Assembly (NCBI GenBank): GCA_002796995.1
Contig: PEKW01000002.1
Span: forward strand, 1,042,696 to 1,106,695
From: Rhizobium sp.
GTDB lineage: Bacteria > Pseudomonadota > Alphaproteobacteria > Rhizobiales > Rhizobiaceae
Direction of reading: 5' to 3'
DNA length: 64,000 nt
Translations under genes and position numbers: made by a program
Part shown: positions 36,448 to 44,276 of the stretch, piece after piece
How positions within the stretch are numbered: the stretch's first letter is position 1
How the letters are laid out: the number at the start of each line of letters is the position of its first letter
Notes under the pieces: model-generated
What the model was told of the DNA's origin: nothing
Seen by the model: only the letters and a program-made list of their open reading frames with translations
The model's database searches: none

Positions 36448-36789
36448 ATGCGTGTCCGTTCCGATCTTTTCGTCTCCGCCCTTGTCCGCCGCGTCTTTTC
36501 CGCCGGCGGCTTTGCCGCGGTCACCAGGAAGGGTATCGAGGAGGCCGGCGCCATCTATGTGCGCCAGCGCTTTCGCGACGGCAGCGAAACCCTCTACGGC
36601 CCGGCCCCCCAGGCGCTGGTGATCGACGAGGACCGCGACAGCCGCCTCTTCGAGATCCGCCTCGCCCGCGGCGAACCGCAGGCGATCGACACCCTGCTCG
36701 AGCGCGAACGCCGCTTCGATTCCGACTTCTGGGTGCTGGAAATCGAACTCGACGACCTCGGCACCCTCCTGCCCATGGCAGCCGCCTGA
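36448..36789 (+). CDS. DUF1491 family protein
   Basis: This 113-residue cytosolic protein of the DUF1491 family (VSALVRRVFSAGGFAAVTRKG, AIYVRQRFRDGSETLYGPAP, ERRFDSDFWVLEIE) is widespread in alphaproteobacteria, with no known function. It is a single gene. The 200 bp upstream contains no other gene. Confidence 0.88.
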   Translation: MRVRSDLFVSALVRRVFSAGGFAAVTRKGIEEAGAIYVRQRFRDGSETLYGPAPQALVIDEDRDSRLFEIRLARGEPQAIDTLLERERRFDSDFWVLEIELDDLGTLLPMAAA

Positions 36790-36807
36790 GCGGGGGGCTG
36801 GCACTTT

Positions 36808-37086
36808 CCTCTCCCCAGGGAGGGAGAGGATACAATTTCAGCACCTTAGCTTCAGCTAAGTGCTAGAAATCGTTGGTGAGGGGGCTGCTGCTTAGCCCCG
36901 CGCCCAACCCCCTCATCTGCGAAATCTGAGGTTTGGCCTTCGGCTAAGCCCTCGATTTCGCTTCTTCTCCCACAAGGGGAGAAGAGGGCCGCCGCGCCCG
37001 GGGCCATCTCCTCTCTCCTAGTGGGAGAGGATACAAAATCACGACCTTAGCTTTAGCTAAGTCGTAGATTTTGTTGGTGAGGGGGT
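36808..37086. repeat. Three palindromic intergenic elements in tandem
   Basis: Element A is 36808-36886, B is 36907-36988 and C is 37007-37086. Each contains a CTCTCC/GGAGAG hairpin next to a longer stem around CCTTAGCTTCAGCTAAG, GGCCTTCGGCTAAGCC or CCTTAGCTTTAGCTAAG. A and C have the same orientation; B is inverted. The B type (GAGGTTTGGCCTTCGGCTAAGCCCTCG) recurs at about 55.2 kb and 59.8 kb. Confidence 0.85.
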
Positions 37087-37099
37087 GTTTTCCGCCCCA

Positions 37100-38284
37100 T
37101 CACCGCATCCTGTGCCGCAGGACCGGGCGGCTGCGGGTGTCGCTGGAAGGAACGAGGGTCGGGGCGGGGCGGGGGGTCGGCGTGTTGGCGGGCGCAAGGG
37201 TGGCCGGCTCCTGCTCGGGCTGGAAGGTATAGCTGTCGGCGCGCCGCCAGGTCTCGATGCGTTCCTCGCAGTCGACGGCGACGAGCCCGTTCCACAGCTG
37301 CTCGGCGCGGGTTGCGCCCGGCGCCGGCTTGGCGAGATGCGGATAGAGCCTCTCCAGCACGAACACCGCCTCGGCGGCTTCCATGCCCACGCCCAGAAGC
37401 GTGGTCGCCAGCTGCCGGCCGGAGAGATCGAGCAGGATGCGCTCGGCCAGCCACCGGCTGGAGGACAGGATGTCGGCGAGCGTGGTGGCGAAATGCGCGC
37501 CCTCGCGGTTGCGGGCGAAGCGCACCAGAAGCGCGGCCTGCATGGCGGTGATGGTGCGAAGCCCCAGCCGGTCGCTGCTCGGGCGGTTGACATGGGCGGC
37601 GAGCCTACGGATCTGGTCGCGCAATTGCTCCTCGCGCTCGGCGGAGCTGATGGCGACGGCGCCTGCGGCGGTCTCGGCCTCGGAAGAAGCGGCTGCGGCG
37701 GCGGATTTTTCCGTCCTGGCAGACCTGGCCGTCTTGGAGGATTTGGATGTTGTGGCTGGGGCGGCGACGGTCTCCGCTGCGGCACCTGCGGCGGATAGGT
37801 CCTTGGCTGCTCCGGCGGTCGTACCCGTCGCTGCCATCGCGGCCCGGTCGGATGCAGCGGTTCTGGCCGTCGTCCGGGCCATGGCGTCGGCCTTCAGCTC
37901 GGCTTCGGCGGCGGGTGCTGCGCTCCGGGTGGGCTCGCTGTGGCGCAGGCCGACCAGCGCGTCGATCACGGTGGGCGACAGCTGATCGCGCCGCACGATG
38001 GCGCGGGCGTGGTCGGCGCCTTGCGTGCGGGCGATCATGATCAAAAGGTCGTCGGAGAGGCAGGGCGAGGAGACGAGGAAGGGCGCGGCGATCGAGATCG
38101 GCTGCGAGGCGATGAAGAGCGCGACGGCGCCCGGAACGTTCGGGCATTGCGACAGCGCCGCCACGGCCTGGCGGCGGGCCTCTTCGGTCGAGGCGTGGAA
38201 CAGCGGCGTGAACAGTTCGGCGAATTGCCGGAGTTCGGATTTTGACGGGAAGGCAAGGGCTTCGAAACTCGTGACGGTCGCCAT
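37100..38284 (-). CDS. DUF2336 domain protein
   Basis: This protein of 394 residues starts at ATG 38284 (MATVTSFEALAFPSKSE). It is helical with HEAT-like repeats (ELFTPLFHASTEEARRQAVAALS, then IIARTQGADHARAIVRR). A Ser/Ala/Thr-rich middle (about 155-245) and a second helical domain end in a Pro-rich tail. This matches DUF2336 of rhizobia, of unknown function. The frame remains open upstream, but the AAGGGA before 38284 supports this start. Confidence 0.8.
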   Translation of the reverse strand: MATVTSFEALAFPSKSELRQFAELFTPLFHASTEEARRQAVAALSQCPNVPGAVALFIASQPISIAAPFLVSSPCLSDDLLIMIARTQGADHARAIVRRDQLSPTVIDALVGLRHSEPTRSAAPAAEAELKADAMARTTARTAASDRAAMAATGTTAGAAKDLSAAGAAAETVAAPATTSKSSKTARSARTEKSAAAAASSEAETAAGAVAISSAEREEQLRDQIRRLAAHVNRPSSDRLGLRTITAMQAALLVRFARNREGAHFATTLADILSSSRWLAERILLDLSGRQLATTLLGVGMEAAEAVFVLERLYPHLAKPAPGATRAEQLWNGLVAVDCEERIETWRRADSYTFQPEQEPATLAPANTPTPRPAPTLVPSSDTRSRPVLRHRMR

Positions 38285-38684
38285 CAACACAACGTCCCTT
38301 TTCCTCACGCTCACCGGCTTTTCCAGCTCTCGAAACTGATCGATCACGACAAGACCCACACCTACGCAATACCTGATTGGCACACTGTAGAGGCAATTTG
38401 TTAGCAACCTGTTAACTAAGCTATGGCTCAATCGTCCGGTAGCGAGGTGGCGTGGCGGTGATTCGCGTCGACCCCGCAAGAACCGCAGTTTGCGTGCCCT
38501 CGGAGGGCCGGACCCGACCCCCTCTTTGAGCGCGCAAGAGAAAGGCGCAGAATGGCTTCGGCCGGCGCCGGCCGCACGGTATCGCGGTTCGGCGGTCGGA
38601 GATTGCGCTGGCTCTTCCAGGCGAAGGGCAGGGTGAGATCGCTAGAAACTTCATCCGTCTCGATTTTCAATCATGGAGACGAGA

Positions 38685-38882
38685 ATGGCGGACATTATCA
38701 AAATTACGGACAGGCTTTCGCTGGGCGCGCGCGCCGTGCGCAGCGATGGTGCGGCGGCAAAGGTGCTGCTGTTCACCGGCATCCGCTACGAGCGGCGCGA
38801 GCCGCCGGCGAAGGCCGAGCCGCGGCTTCCGGCGCTGCCGCGCCCGCAGGGCGGCAAGGGACAGGACAGCCTCGGCCGCTGA
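38685..38882 (+). CDS. Small conserved hypothetical protein
   Basis: This 65-residue protein starts at ATG 38685 after GGAGACGAGA. MADIIKITDRLSLGARAVRS, then LLFTGIRYER and a basic Pro-rich tail, is a pattern common to many Rhizobiaceae genomes. No function is known. It lies alone between DUF2336 and the DUF1254/DUF1214 pair. Confidence 0.65.
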   Translation: MADIIKITDRLSLGARAVRSDGAAAKVLLFTGIRYERREPPAKAEPRLPALPRPQGGKGQDSLGR

Positions 38883-38933
38883 GGCGGTCAGATCAGAGAG
38901 TATCGCCGACGGCAGGCGCGGGCCTTCCTGGCC

Positions 38934-39506
38934 TCAGTCGCCGGAGAGCGGCGCGCACACCGCCTCGTCGAGGAAGGTCTCGGCCTGTGCGGCAAAGCTC
39001 GGCGCCGGCACCATGGTGCGCAGCACGATATAGCCCGTCGTGCCCTTGTGCTCGACGATGATCGACTGGGTCAGCGCCGCCCCCGGCGCCTTGCGGATCT
39101 GCGCCACCTGCACCGGGCTTGCCACCAGCGCATCGAGATCGCCGCCGACCGAGGTGCGGTCGTTCATCGAGAACACCTCGTTGGAATCCTGGTCGTAGAC
39201 CGCCATGGACCAGAAGCTCGGGCCTGCCGGCGCCAGAAGCCGGATCGGCGCCAGCGTCAGGTCGAAATGGCAGACCGCCACCTTCAGGAACGGATCGACA
39301 TTGGAAAGCCCGCCCGCATCGGCCCGCGTGTCGGCCCTGGCATCGGAGAGATCCGGCAGGCTGATGAAGCGATGCGACGGCCCCGTCATCTTCACCCGGG
39401 TAAAGGCGTCCCGGCCGGTGAAATGCGGCAGCGACAGGATGATGATGATGTGCAGCAGGGCCGCGCCGATCAGGCCGGTCAGCACCGCATAGGTCAGCCG
39501 GTTCAT
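38934..39506 (-). CDS. DUF1254 domain membrane protein
   Basis: This 190-residue protein has an N-terminal transmembrane helix (YAVLTGLIGAALLHIIIILSL) followed by a DUF1254 beta-sandwich region (FWSMAVYDQDSNEVFSMNDR). It overlaps the upstream DUF1214 gene by 4 bp (ATGA). In the larger family, fused DUF1254-DUF1214 proteins are envelope proteins of unknown role; here the two domains are separate genes in one operon. Confidence 0.8.
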   Translation of the reverse strand: MNRLTYAVLTGLIGAALLHIIIILSLPHFTGRDAFTRVKMTGPSHRFISLPDLSDARADTRADAGGLSNVDPFLKVAVCHFDLTLAPIRLLAPAGPSFWSMAVYDQDSNEVFSMNDRTSVGGDLDALVASPVQVAQIRKAPGAALTQSIIVEHKGTTGYIVLRTMVPAPSFAAQAETFLDEAVCAPLSGD

Positions 39507-40087
39507 TGGCCGCACCCCAGGCTCTCCACCTTCGGCATTTCCAGCCCGATCAGTCCCGAACTGCCGGCCGCCGGCGTGTCGAGCAGGGTCAGCACCAGCG
39601 AAAACGCCCCGGCATCGGGCAGCGCCAGCCAGTTCATCGGCTTGGCCGTCGGCGAAACCGTGATCTCGAACGAGCCGTCGCGATTGCGCAGGATGCCTTG
39701 TGAATTCTGCGCGAAGGGCAGCTCCGCCCGCGTCTCGAGCGGCCGCCCGTCCGGATTGGCGGCATAGAGCGTCCAGAGCCTCGCCGTCGGCGTGCGCCCG
39801 ATGATCCTGTAGCTGCAATTGCCGGTGAGCTGCTGTCCGCTCTCGTCGGTCGAGGCGGTGAATGTCAGCCCCTCGGCCGACCCATAGAGCAGCCGCCCGG
39901 CCTTGGCCCGGTGCGACTTGGCATAGGGATCGGCCCCGGCCGTCTGCACGTCGGGAAAGGCGCTCCACACGCCGAGCCTGATGGCACCGAACCCGGCCGA
40001 CGCGTTGAGCGCCGAAAGCGTCGTCAATATCCCCCCGCCAAAGGCGATGAAAAGCGAAATGGCGATGAGAAGGGGAACCCGAAACAC
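39503..40087 (-). CDS. DUF1214 domain membrane protein
   Basis: About 194 residues from GTG 40087 (VFRVPLLIAISLFIAFGGG), with AAGG 7 nt upstream. One N-terminal anchor helix precedes a DUF1214 domain (LYGSAEGLTFTASTDESGQQL, NCSYRIIG, RLWTLYAANPDG, FEITVSPTAKPMNWLALP). It is coupled to the DUF1254 gene. An earlier GTG at 40111 is possible. Confidence 0.8.
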   Translation of the reverse strand: MFRVPLLIAISLFIAFGGGILTTLSALNASAGFGAIRLGVWSAFPDVQTAGADPYAKSHRAKAGRLLYGSAEGLTFTASTDESGQQLTGNCSYRIIGRTPTARLWTLYAANPDGRPLETRAELPFAQNSQGILRNRDGSFEITVSPTAKPMNWLALPDAGAFSLVLTLLDTPAAGSSGLIGLEMPKVESLGCGQ

Positions 40088-40290
40088 GTGATGCCTTGAA
40101 CCAGATTGCACGGTCAAACGGGTAGCACTGATTCCGGGGAAGGTGAAGGGTGAGGAATGGTCGGCGCAGCCGACGAAACGATCCAGCGAATCGTTTCGAA
40201 TGACGAACGCCCTGAGCCCAAGCGAAGGGCCGGGGGTGGCGGCAGGCGGATGAGGGGCAGCAGAAGACACAACGCCAAAAGCACACCTCC

Positions 40291-40331
40291 TTGATCACCA
40301 TGCCATCATTGACTACATTGCAATCATTGAT
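40291..40331 (+). promoter_or_regulatory. Operator-like repeats before the fitAB-type module
   Basis: ATCATTGAC (40305-40313) and ATCATTGAT (40323-40331), each near-palindromic, are spaced 18 bp apart. They lie 15-40 bp before the antitoxin start, with a third partial site TTGATCA at 40291. This is the usual location for antitoxin autoregulation. Confidence 0.55.
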
Positions 40332-40345
40332 GACAGGGGTCAAAA

Positions 40346-40594
40346 ATGGCGAGCATCACCATTCGCAATGTCGATGACGGGCTGAAGCACCGGCTGCGGC
40401 TGCGCGCCGCGACCCATGGGCGTTCCATGGAGGACGAGGCGCGCGACATTCTGCGTTCGACGCTCTCGGCGGAAGGCCCACGGCCCGGCAATCTGGCCGA
40501 GACGATCCGGCAAAGGGTCGCCGCGCTGGGCGGCGTCGAGCTCGAGATCGCCCCTCGCGAACCGATCCGGGAAGCCCCGGTCCTGGGCGAATGA
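40346..40594 (+). CDS. fitA: FitA/VapB-type antitoxin
   Basis: This 82-residue protein has an N-terminal ribbon-helix-helix (MASITIRNVDDGLKHRLRLRAATHGRSMEDEARDILR) and a C-terminal toxin-binding tail. It overlaps the PIN toxin gene by 4 bp. It likely binds the ATCATTGA repeats upstream to repress its own operon. Confidence 0.9.
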   Translation: MASITIRNVDDGLKHRLRLRAATHGRSMEDEARDILRSTLSAEGPRPGNLAETIRQRVAALGGVELEIAPREPIREAPVLGE

Positions 40595-41022
40595 TCGTCC
40601 TCGACACCAATGTCCTGTCGGAGCTTCTGGCGCCGAGCCCTTCGCCGGCGGTTGTCGCCTGGCTTGCCGCACAGCCTGCCGCAGCGGTCTTCACCACGGC
40701 CGTGACCGAGGCGGAGATCCTCTACGGATTAGCGCTCCTGCCCGAAGGCCGCAGGCGTCAGGCGCTCGAGACGGCCGTGCGACCGATCTTCTCCGAGGAC
40801 CTCGCTGGCCGCGTGCTCGCCTTCGATCGCGAGGCGGCCGAAAGCTATGCCGCGATTGCCGCCCGTCGCCGCGCCATCGGTCGGCCGATCAGCCAGTTCG
40901 ACGCGCAGATCGCCGCCATCGCCGTCTCGCGCGGCGCCTCGATCGCCACCCGCAATGTCGCCGATTTCGCCGAGACCGGCGCACCCGTCAACAACCCCTG
41001 GGAGTTTCGCGCACTCGAATAG
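40591..41022 (+). CDS. fitB: FitB/VapC-type PIN-domain toxin
   Basis: This 143-residue PIN RNase has the acidic catalytic residues in place: Asp in VLDTNVLSEL, Glu in TEAEILYGLA, and Asp in QFDAQIAAIA and RNVADFAETG. It is expected to cleave tRNA or mRNA when freed from the antitoxin. It follows the antitoxin in the standard order. Confidence 0.92.
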   Translation: MIVLDTNVLSELLAPSPSPAVVAWLAAQPAAAVFTTAVTEAEILYGLALLPEGRRRQALETAVRPIFSEDLAGRVLAFDREAAESYAAIAARRRAIGRPISQFDAQIAAIAVSRGASIATRNVADFAETGAPVNNPWEFRALE

Positions 41023-41141
41023 GCTATTCTAGCGGGCGAGACAGTCACGTTGACCGGCATGGCCCACGAGGCTGCACCCGGTCAAAGCAACGCGGCTCGG
41101 TAGAAAGACGCTCGGTTTCGTCCCAACGCCGCTGCACCCTC

Positions 41142-41447
41142 TCACTCCCCGCCGAAATCCAGCGGCCCGACGTCCTGCGCGCCGTGCAGCACGCGCAGGA
41201 TCACGATGCGGTCGGGATAGGTGCGGAAATAGATGCAGCGGTCGCGGTAGGGCAGGCCCCGCAGGCCTTCGAGAATGTGGTCCCGGGGCGATCCGGTGAA
41301 GCCGGCCTCGGCAATCCATGCGATCTTGGCGGTCAGGTCCGCCAGAAATGCGCGGGCATAGTGCGGGCTGGCCCGGGCGATGTAGCGCCGAATGCCCCGC
41401 AGATCTTCAATCGCCAGCGGCGCGATGATCAGGCATTTCGGTTCGAT
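41142..41447 (-). pseudogene. parE: ParE-type toxin reading frame without a normal start codon
   Basis: The frame IEPKCLIIAPLAIEDLRGIRRYI... runs to GPLDFGGE and matches the RelE/ParE fold, including the conserved C-terminal RIVILRVLHGAQD. No ATG, GTG or TTG exists in frame between the upstream stop and the core. The codon at the expected start, 10-11 nt after GGAGGA, is ATC (41447), as if ATG had mutated to ATC. The product could still come from ATC or CTG initiation. It overlaps the parD end by 41 bp. Marked pseudogene because of the start. Confidence 0.7.
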
Positions 41448-41703
41448 GGCTCTGGCTCTCCTCCATCACCTCGTCAAGGATCTCGGCACTCGAAGAATAT
41501 GCCTTGCCGTGCCCTGCCGCAATCTCCGCATCGGCGGCGCCGATGTCCTGTCGCAGCGAGCGCATCTTCACTTCGTAGTCCGCCAGCATGCGGATTCCGG
41601 CTCGAACCACTTCGGTTTCCGTGCCGAACCGGCCGCTCCGCACCAGATCGGCCAGGATGCCGTCATAGGCGTCACCGAGAGAAAAGGTCTTTGCGCGTGC
41701 CAT
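41407..41703 (-). CDS. parD: ParD-type antitoxin
   Basis: This 98-residue protein has a ribbon-helix-helix start (MARAKTFSLGDAYDGILADLVRSGRFGTETEVVRAGIRML) typical of ParD, and a helical toxin-binding C-terminus. ATG 41703 has GAGGAG at 8 nt. AT-rich upstream DNA with repeated GCAATAT (about 41726 and 41754) may be the operator. The partner toxin frame downstream lacks a standard start. Confidence 0.88.
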   Translation of the reverse strand: MARAKTFSLGDAYDGILADLVRSGRFGTETEVVRAGIRMLADYEVKMRSLRQDIGAADAEIAAGHGKAYSSSAEILDEVMEESQSHRTEMPDHRAAGD

Positions 41704-41794
41704 GGGTGGGGCTCCTCTGCTCCTCGCAATATATGGAAAAAACCAATACTATTGCAATATCCATCGCATGTGCGCTTCCGCGCGTCCCCCCCCA

Positions 41795-42277
41795 TCACCC
41801 CACCGCGACGATCTCCAGTTCCTGCTCGCCCATCGAGACGACGTCGCCGACCTCCTTGCCGATCAGAAGCCGGGCGACCGGGGAGACGTAGGAGATCGAG
41901 CCGGTCTTCGGGTCGGCCTCGTCCTCGCCGACGATGCGGTAGGTCTGCACCCGGCCGTCGCTGCGCGAGAAGGTGACGGTGCCGCCGAACGCGACGCGGT
42001 CGTGGGTTTCCGGCGGGGGAACGAGCTGGGCGGAGTGGACGCGTTCGGCAAAATAGCGCAGGTCGCGCAAGGGGCCGGCCGCCTGGCGCCGGCGTTCGTT
42101 GACGTCCTCGATGCCCGTCGTCGCCTCATAGGCCGCGCGCGCCGCCTCGAGCTGCTGCTCGAGCGCTTTCAGGCCCGCTTCGGTGACGAGATTGGGGTGG
42201 GGCGAGACCGGGCGGTCGGGCAGCAGAGTTTCCGCCGCCGCTTCGGCACTCTCTTCCTTGACGAAGGCAACGCTCAC
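41795..42277 (-). CDS. greA: GreA/GreB-family transcription elongation factor
   Basis: This 160-residue protein starts at GTG 42277 with AGGAG at 8 nt. The N-terminal coiled coil (VTEAGLKALEQQLEAARAAYEAT...) and the C-terminal FKBP-like domain (RVQTYRIVGEDEADPKTGSISYVSPVARLL) match GreA/GreB, which rescues backtracked RNA polymerase. Several rhizobia carry an additional Gre copy of this length, and this is probably that copy. Confidence 0.85.
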   Translation of the reverse strand: MSVAFVKEESAEAAAETLLPDRPVSPHPNLVTEAGLKALEQQLEAARAAYEATTGIEDVNERRRQAAGPLRDLRYFAERVHSAQLVPPPETHDRVAFGGTVTFSRSDGRVQTYRIVGEDEADPKTGSISYVSPVARLLIGKEVGDVVSMGEQELEIVAVG

Positions 42278-42630
42278 GACTCAAACTCCTCTTGCCATGC
42301 TGAAGGCCCAGCGGGGCGCGGGGTGAAACCCGCGGCCGCTTGGGCGCATCGAACGAGCATAGACCAAGCGCCCGCCGTGATCCATGGCCGCGATCCGTCA
42401 CAGCGATCCGAGGCCGGACCGATCGCTCGCCTCGGCTGGCGGGAATCGGTCGCCGCGTGTCGCCCGTCTGCCTCCGGCCGCCGCGGCGCGATCGCTCGGG
42501 GCGGATTGCTGGACCGCCCGATCTCCGGGCACCGGGGAAGGGGCAGAGCATTCCGCCCTCGAAAACGTGATTTAGCGTGGCCTGAAGGATGCGGTATCCT
42601 CGGCCGCGTGAACCAACGGAGGAATGAGCC

Positions 42631-42840
42631 ATGAAGACTCTTGCCTTGAGTGCCGCCGTGCTGTCGCTGTCGGCGGGCTGGGCCCTGGCCGATTGCGCCT
42701 ATCACAACACCAGCGCCGCGGCGGATGTCGACCGGCAGATGACGACGGCCAGCATCGTGCCCGACGAACAGGCGGCGAAAGAGACCGTTCTGCTCAAGCA
42801 GTCGCGCCTGCCGGCGGAAGAAAAAACCGTCAGCGAATAA
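42631..42840 (+). CDS. Small secreted protein of unknown function
   Basis: This 69-residue protein has a clear signal peptide (MKTLALSAAVLSLSAGWALA) and a short polar mature part with a single cysteine (DCAYHNTS). No family is recognised. It is a single gene between greA and the GGDEF gene. Confidence 0.6.
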   Translation: MKTLALSAAVLSLSAGWALADCAYHNTSAAADVDRQMTTASIVPDEQAAKETVLLKQSRLPAEEKTVSE

Positions 42841-42886
42841 AACCTGCAGGCGGAAGCGCAAGCGCCGGCGGCGACCTCCGGCGGCC

Positions 42887-44104
42887 TCAGGCCGCGTCGG
42901 TCCGCGCCGGCTCCGTGCCTGCCGGCTCGGCTGCGGGAGCGGCGAGCCGCCAGCCGTTGCGGCCGGCCGCCTTGACGGCGTAGAGCGCCTCGTCGGCGGA
43001 TTGCAGCAGCTGCGCCAGCGCCGCGTCGGTGGCGATCGAGCCGCAGGCGACGCCGAGGCTGATGGTGACGCGGCGGTTGCGATCGCCGGTGTGGTCGTGG
43101 CGGATGGACAGCGCGCTCACCGCCCGGCGCAACCGCTCGGCCAGCATTTCGGCCCGCGCCGGCACGGCCTGCGGCAACACGACGAGAAACTCCTCGCCGC
43201 CCAGCCGGGCGATGTGCACCGCGTCCGGCAGCTCGCGCCGCATGGCCTGCGCCACCCGTTTCAGGCAGGCGTCGCCGGCACCGTGGCCATAGGTGTCGTT
43301 GAACGCCTTGAAGTGGTCGATGTCGACGATCAGGACGGCGCTGGCCGAAAGCTCGGCCGGCGTCAGCAGCCGGCGCAGCCGCGCGATCTCGGCCTCTGTG
43401 CCGCGCCGGTTGGGCAGCTGCGTCAGCGGATCGGTGGAGGACAGCCGCTCCAGTTCGTCGTTCTGCCGCGACAGCTCGCGCTTCAGCGCCTCGTTCTCGT
43501 GCAGCTGCAGGAAGGCGCACTGCCGCTCGACTTCCAGCTGGTGGCTGGCGACCACCGTCAGCACCAGCGTCGGCACATAGATCGCCAGGTGATAGAACAG
43601 GTAGTCGGGCGTCACGCCCTCGAGAAAGCCGATCATCGCATAGTTGATGACCGTCGTGCCGAGGCTCGCCCAGACCGCGAGGTCGAAGGTCGGGCGGATG
43701 GCGATGGTGACCACCATCTGGAAGATCGCCGCGGCATAGAAATAGTGCAGCGCCGCCGGGTTGTGGCTCGAGACGAGCACGACGCACCAGACGAGGTTCG
43801 CCGCCAGGCTGACGCCGAGCGTAGCGATCTCGCGCGAACGGATCGAGCGCGCCGGGCCGGACTGGTACCAGCCGAGCGCCAGTGCCAGCGGCAGGATGAC
43901 GCCGAAGCGCAGCGACAGCGACAGCCAGACGATGTCGCCAAGGATCAGCACGTCGACCAGCGCGTAGAACAGGTAGAAGGCGGCGATGGTCACGGTCATG
44001 CGCGACAGGGCATGGCCGCGGGCTGCCGCGCGCGATATCTCGTAGGCCGCCATCTGCTCGTCCGTCAGACGCGGAAGCGCGGCAAGGCCGAGCCAGTGGT
44101 TCAT
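42887..44104 (-). CDS. Diguanylate cyclase with N-terminal membrane domain
   Basis: About 405 residues from ATG 44104 (AGGA upstream). Six hydrophobic helices (about 36-185) and a coiled coil (190-225) precede a GGDEF domain (about 230-390) with active site GGEEF in RLGGEEFLVVLPQ and metal-binding DIDHFKAFNDTYGH. It synthesises cyclic di-GMP from two GTP. The input signal of the membrane part is unknown. Confidence 0.92.
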   Translation of the reverse strand: MNHWLGLAALPRLTDEQMAAYEISRAAARGHALSRMTVTIAAFYLFYALVDVLILGDIVWLSLSLRFGVILPLALALGWYQSGPARSIRSREIATLGVSLAANLVWCVVLVSSHNPAALHYFYAAAIFQMVVTIAIRPTFDLAVWASLGTTVINYAMIGFLEGVTPDYLFYHLAIYVPTLVLTVVASHQLEVERQCAFLQLHENEALKRELSRQNDELERLSSTDPLTQLPNRRGTEAEIARLRRLLTPAELSASAVLIVDIDHFKAFNDTYGHGAGDACLKRVAQAMRRELPDAVHIARLGGEEFLVVLPQAVPARAEMLAERLRRAVSALSIRHDHTGDRNRRVTISLGVACGSIATDAALAQLLQSADEALYAVKAAGRNGWRLAAPAAEPAGTEPARTDAA

Positions 44105-44276
44105 GCTTGGTCCTGTGATCAAAATCGGGTCAAACCTGACCGCCGGGTGATGCGGCACGCCCGAATCGGGCGGCTGGCGCCCCTAGCAATAGACGGGTTT
44201 TCCGGCCGTGCCCATGAAGACCGGCGGACGCGGTTAACCGCGTGTTAGCAGACCAGGGCAAGATCTGGCATGGCGC

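Noticed and set aside
37100..38479. Longer form of the DUF2336 protein starting near 38479
   Set aside because: The extra N-terminal residues run through a non-protein-like stretch, and the ATG at 38284 has a better ribosome site and family-like start.
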